This document shows positions 30,450 to 31,029 of a stretch of DNA of 31,029 nucleotides, in pieces (positions within the stretch are counted from its first letter, which is position 1; every line of letters starts with the position of its first letter). Where the stretch lies: the NCBI GenBank assembly GCA_005777415.1, contig SXMI01000307.1, positions 1 to 31,029 on the forward strand. Direction: 5' to 3'. The notes under the pieces are model-generated. The model did not search any database. It saw nothing but the letters and a program-made list of their open reading frames with translations, and was not told the DNA's origin. Position numbers and translations under genes: made by a program. This DNA comes from Actinomycetota bacterium (GTDB lineage: Bacteria; Actinomycetota; Acidimicrobiia; Acidimicrobiales; Microtrichaceae).

Positions 30450-31029
30450 TGCTCCTGTCGGTCGTGTCGGCGGGGGTGCGGCGGCGGGCCCATCGTCGAC
30501 GCTGTGCCGTGAGCTGGTCCAAGCGCTCGGGATCGAATCGCCGGACCACTTCCGGGAGCAGCCTGAGGAGGGGGGAGTCCAGTTCGTTGGCCGCGTCGAA
30601 GACGAGGGTGTAGGCCGAGCTACTGGCCTCGTCGCGGGGGTTGCCCCAGAGGTTCATCCCGTCGCCCCCGAGCCCCGCTGGGTCACCCCGCACTTCGAGG
30701 ACTCCCGGTGGCCGGGACACGAGCGGGTCCACGGGGCGTTCGTCGAGGCTGTCGTAGAGCGGAGCGACCACGTCGAGGTAGTAGCTGACGTAGTCGTGCT
30801 CGAGATCCACTCGAGCTGGAAAGCTGCGCCCCGGCCACGGCATGAGCGCTTGCTGCACCCTGAGCACGCACTCGAGCGCCGAGTCCCGGGGGTCGATGCC
30901 GTACTGCTCGACCACGAAGGATCGGATCTCCTCGTAGAACGCCCGCCACCCTCTGGGAGGAAGGGGGTGCAGGTCGAAGGTCTCGACCAGCCACGTCACG
31001 GCCGGCCAGCGGTCCGGGGTCAGCTCGGC
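30430..31029 (-). CDS. Unrecognised protein, 3' part only (gene runs off the right edge)
   Basis: The minus-strand frame is open from the window end to TGA at 30430, giving 199 residues. GTG 30999 is a possible start, but the same frame continues upstream to the edge (ELTPDRWPAV), so I treat the gene as truncated. The sequence LHPLPPRGWRAFYEEIRSFV, then QQALMPWPGRSFPARVDLEHDYVSYYLD and MNLWGNPRDE looks globular and conserved. It faintly recalls the C-terminal parts of some cobalamin-binding radical SAM proteins, but no motif here proves that. It converges on the ketosynthase gene with 70 bases between stops. Confidence 0.6.
   Translation of the reverse strand, partial: AELTPDRWPAVTWLVETFDLHPLPPRGWRAFYEEIRSFVVEQYGIDPRDSALECVLRVQQALMPWPGRSFPARVDLEHDYVSYYLDVVAPLYDSLDERPVDPLVSRPPGVLEVRGDPAGLGGDGMNLWGNPRDEASSSAYTLVFDAANELDSPLLRLLPEVVRRFDPERLDQLTAQRRRWARRRTPADTTDRSIEPVDH

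Overview
The window is high-GC DNA (clearly above 70% G+C by eye). It has frequent GTG starts, 1- and 4-base start/stop overlaps, and several TANNNT -10 hexamers placed 6-7 bases before a GTG, the layout of leaderless actinobacterial mRNAs. I infer an actinomycetota chromosome, possibly from the Acidimicrobiia side. No rRNA, tRNA, IS element, CRISPR array or prophage gene is visible. The content is a cell-surface glycan locus of mixed gene orientation, with a right flank of different content.

Region 1 (1-8022): the 3' end of a WbpE-like PLP aminotransferase, a GT4 glycosyltransferase, an AsnB-type amidotransferase, a second GT4 and an ABC exporter/flippase form a tightly coupled plus-strand operon. 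A third GT4, paralogous to the second, converges on it from the minus strand. Region 2 (8023-12896): a CBS-NeuB-SAF-TIM fusion and a NeuA-like cytidylyltransferase give a nonulosonic (sialic-acid-like) acid branch. They are preceded by a leaderless 16-codon leader ORF. A polytopic O-antigen ligase/polymerase-like protein converges on them.

Region 3 (12897-27103): two tandem radical SAM proteins with an N-terminal Twitch-type cysteine cluster and a PAS-like C-terminus; a NodU/TobZ-type carbamoyltransferase; a membrane-anchored SGNH protein whose leader carries five 14-bp tandem repeats; a SAM methyltransferase with a 56-residue DUF5989-type membrane protein; and a minus-strand operon of a second AsnB, a UbiA prenyltransferase-glycosyltransferase fusion and a third Twitch radical SAM paralog. 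The carbamoyltransferase and SGNH genes diverge from one near-palindromic -10 element. Two other units, the first radical SAM gene and the DUF5989 unit, share an almost identical promoter ending in GGTACCAT.

Region 4 (27104-31029): a 428-base non-coding stretch, a small cupin, a SAM methyltransferase, a stand-alone beta-ketoacyl-ACP synthase with a complete Cys-His-His triad, and the 3' part of an unrecognised gene running off the right edge.

Working model (inference): UDP-diaminouronic acid and CMP-nonulosonic acid precursors are built, assembled by GT4 enzymes on a lipid carrier, amidated by AsnB enzymes, decorated by carbamoyl, methyl and possibly acyl groups and by radical SAM chemistry, then exported and polymerised or ligated. 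The least explained part is region 3: three N-Twitch/radical SAM/PAS-like paralogs together with a UbiA-glycosyltransferase fusion.
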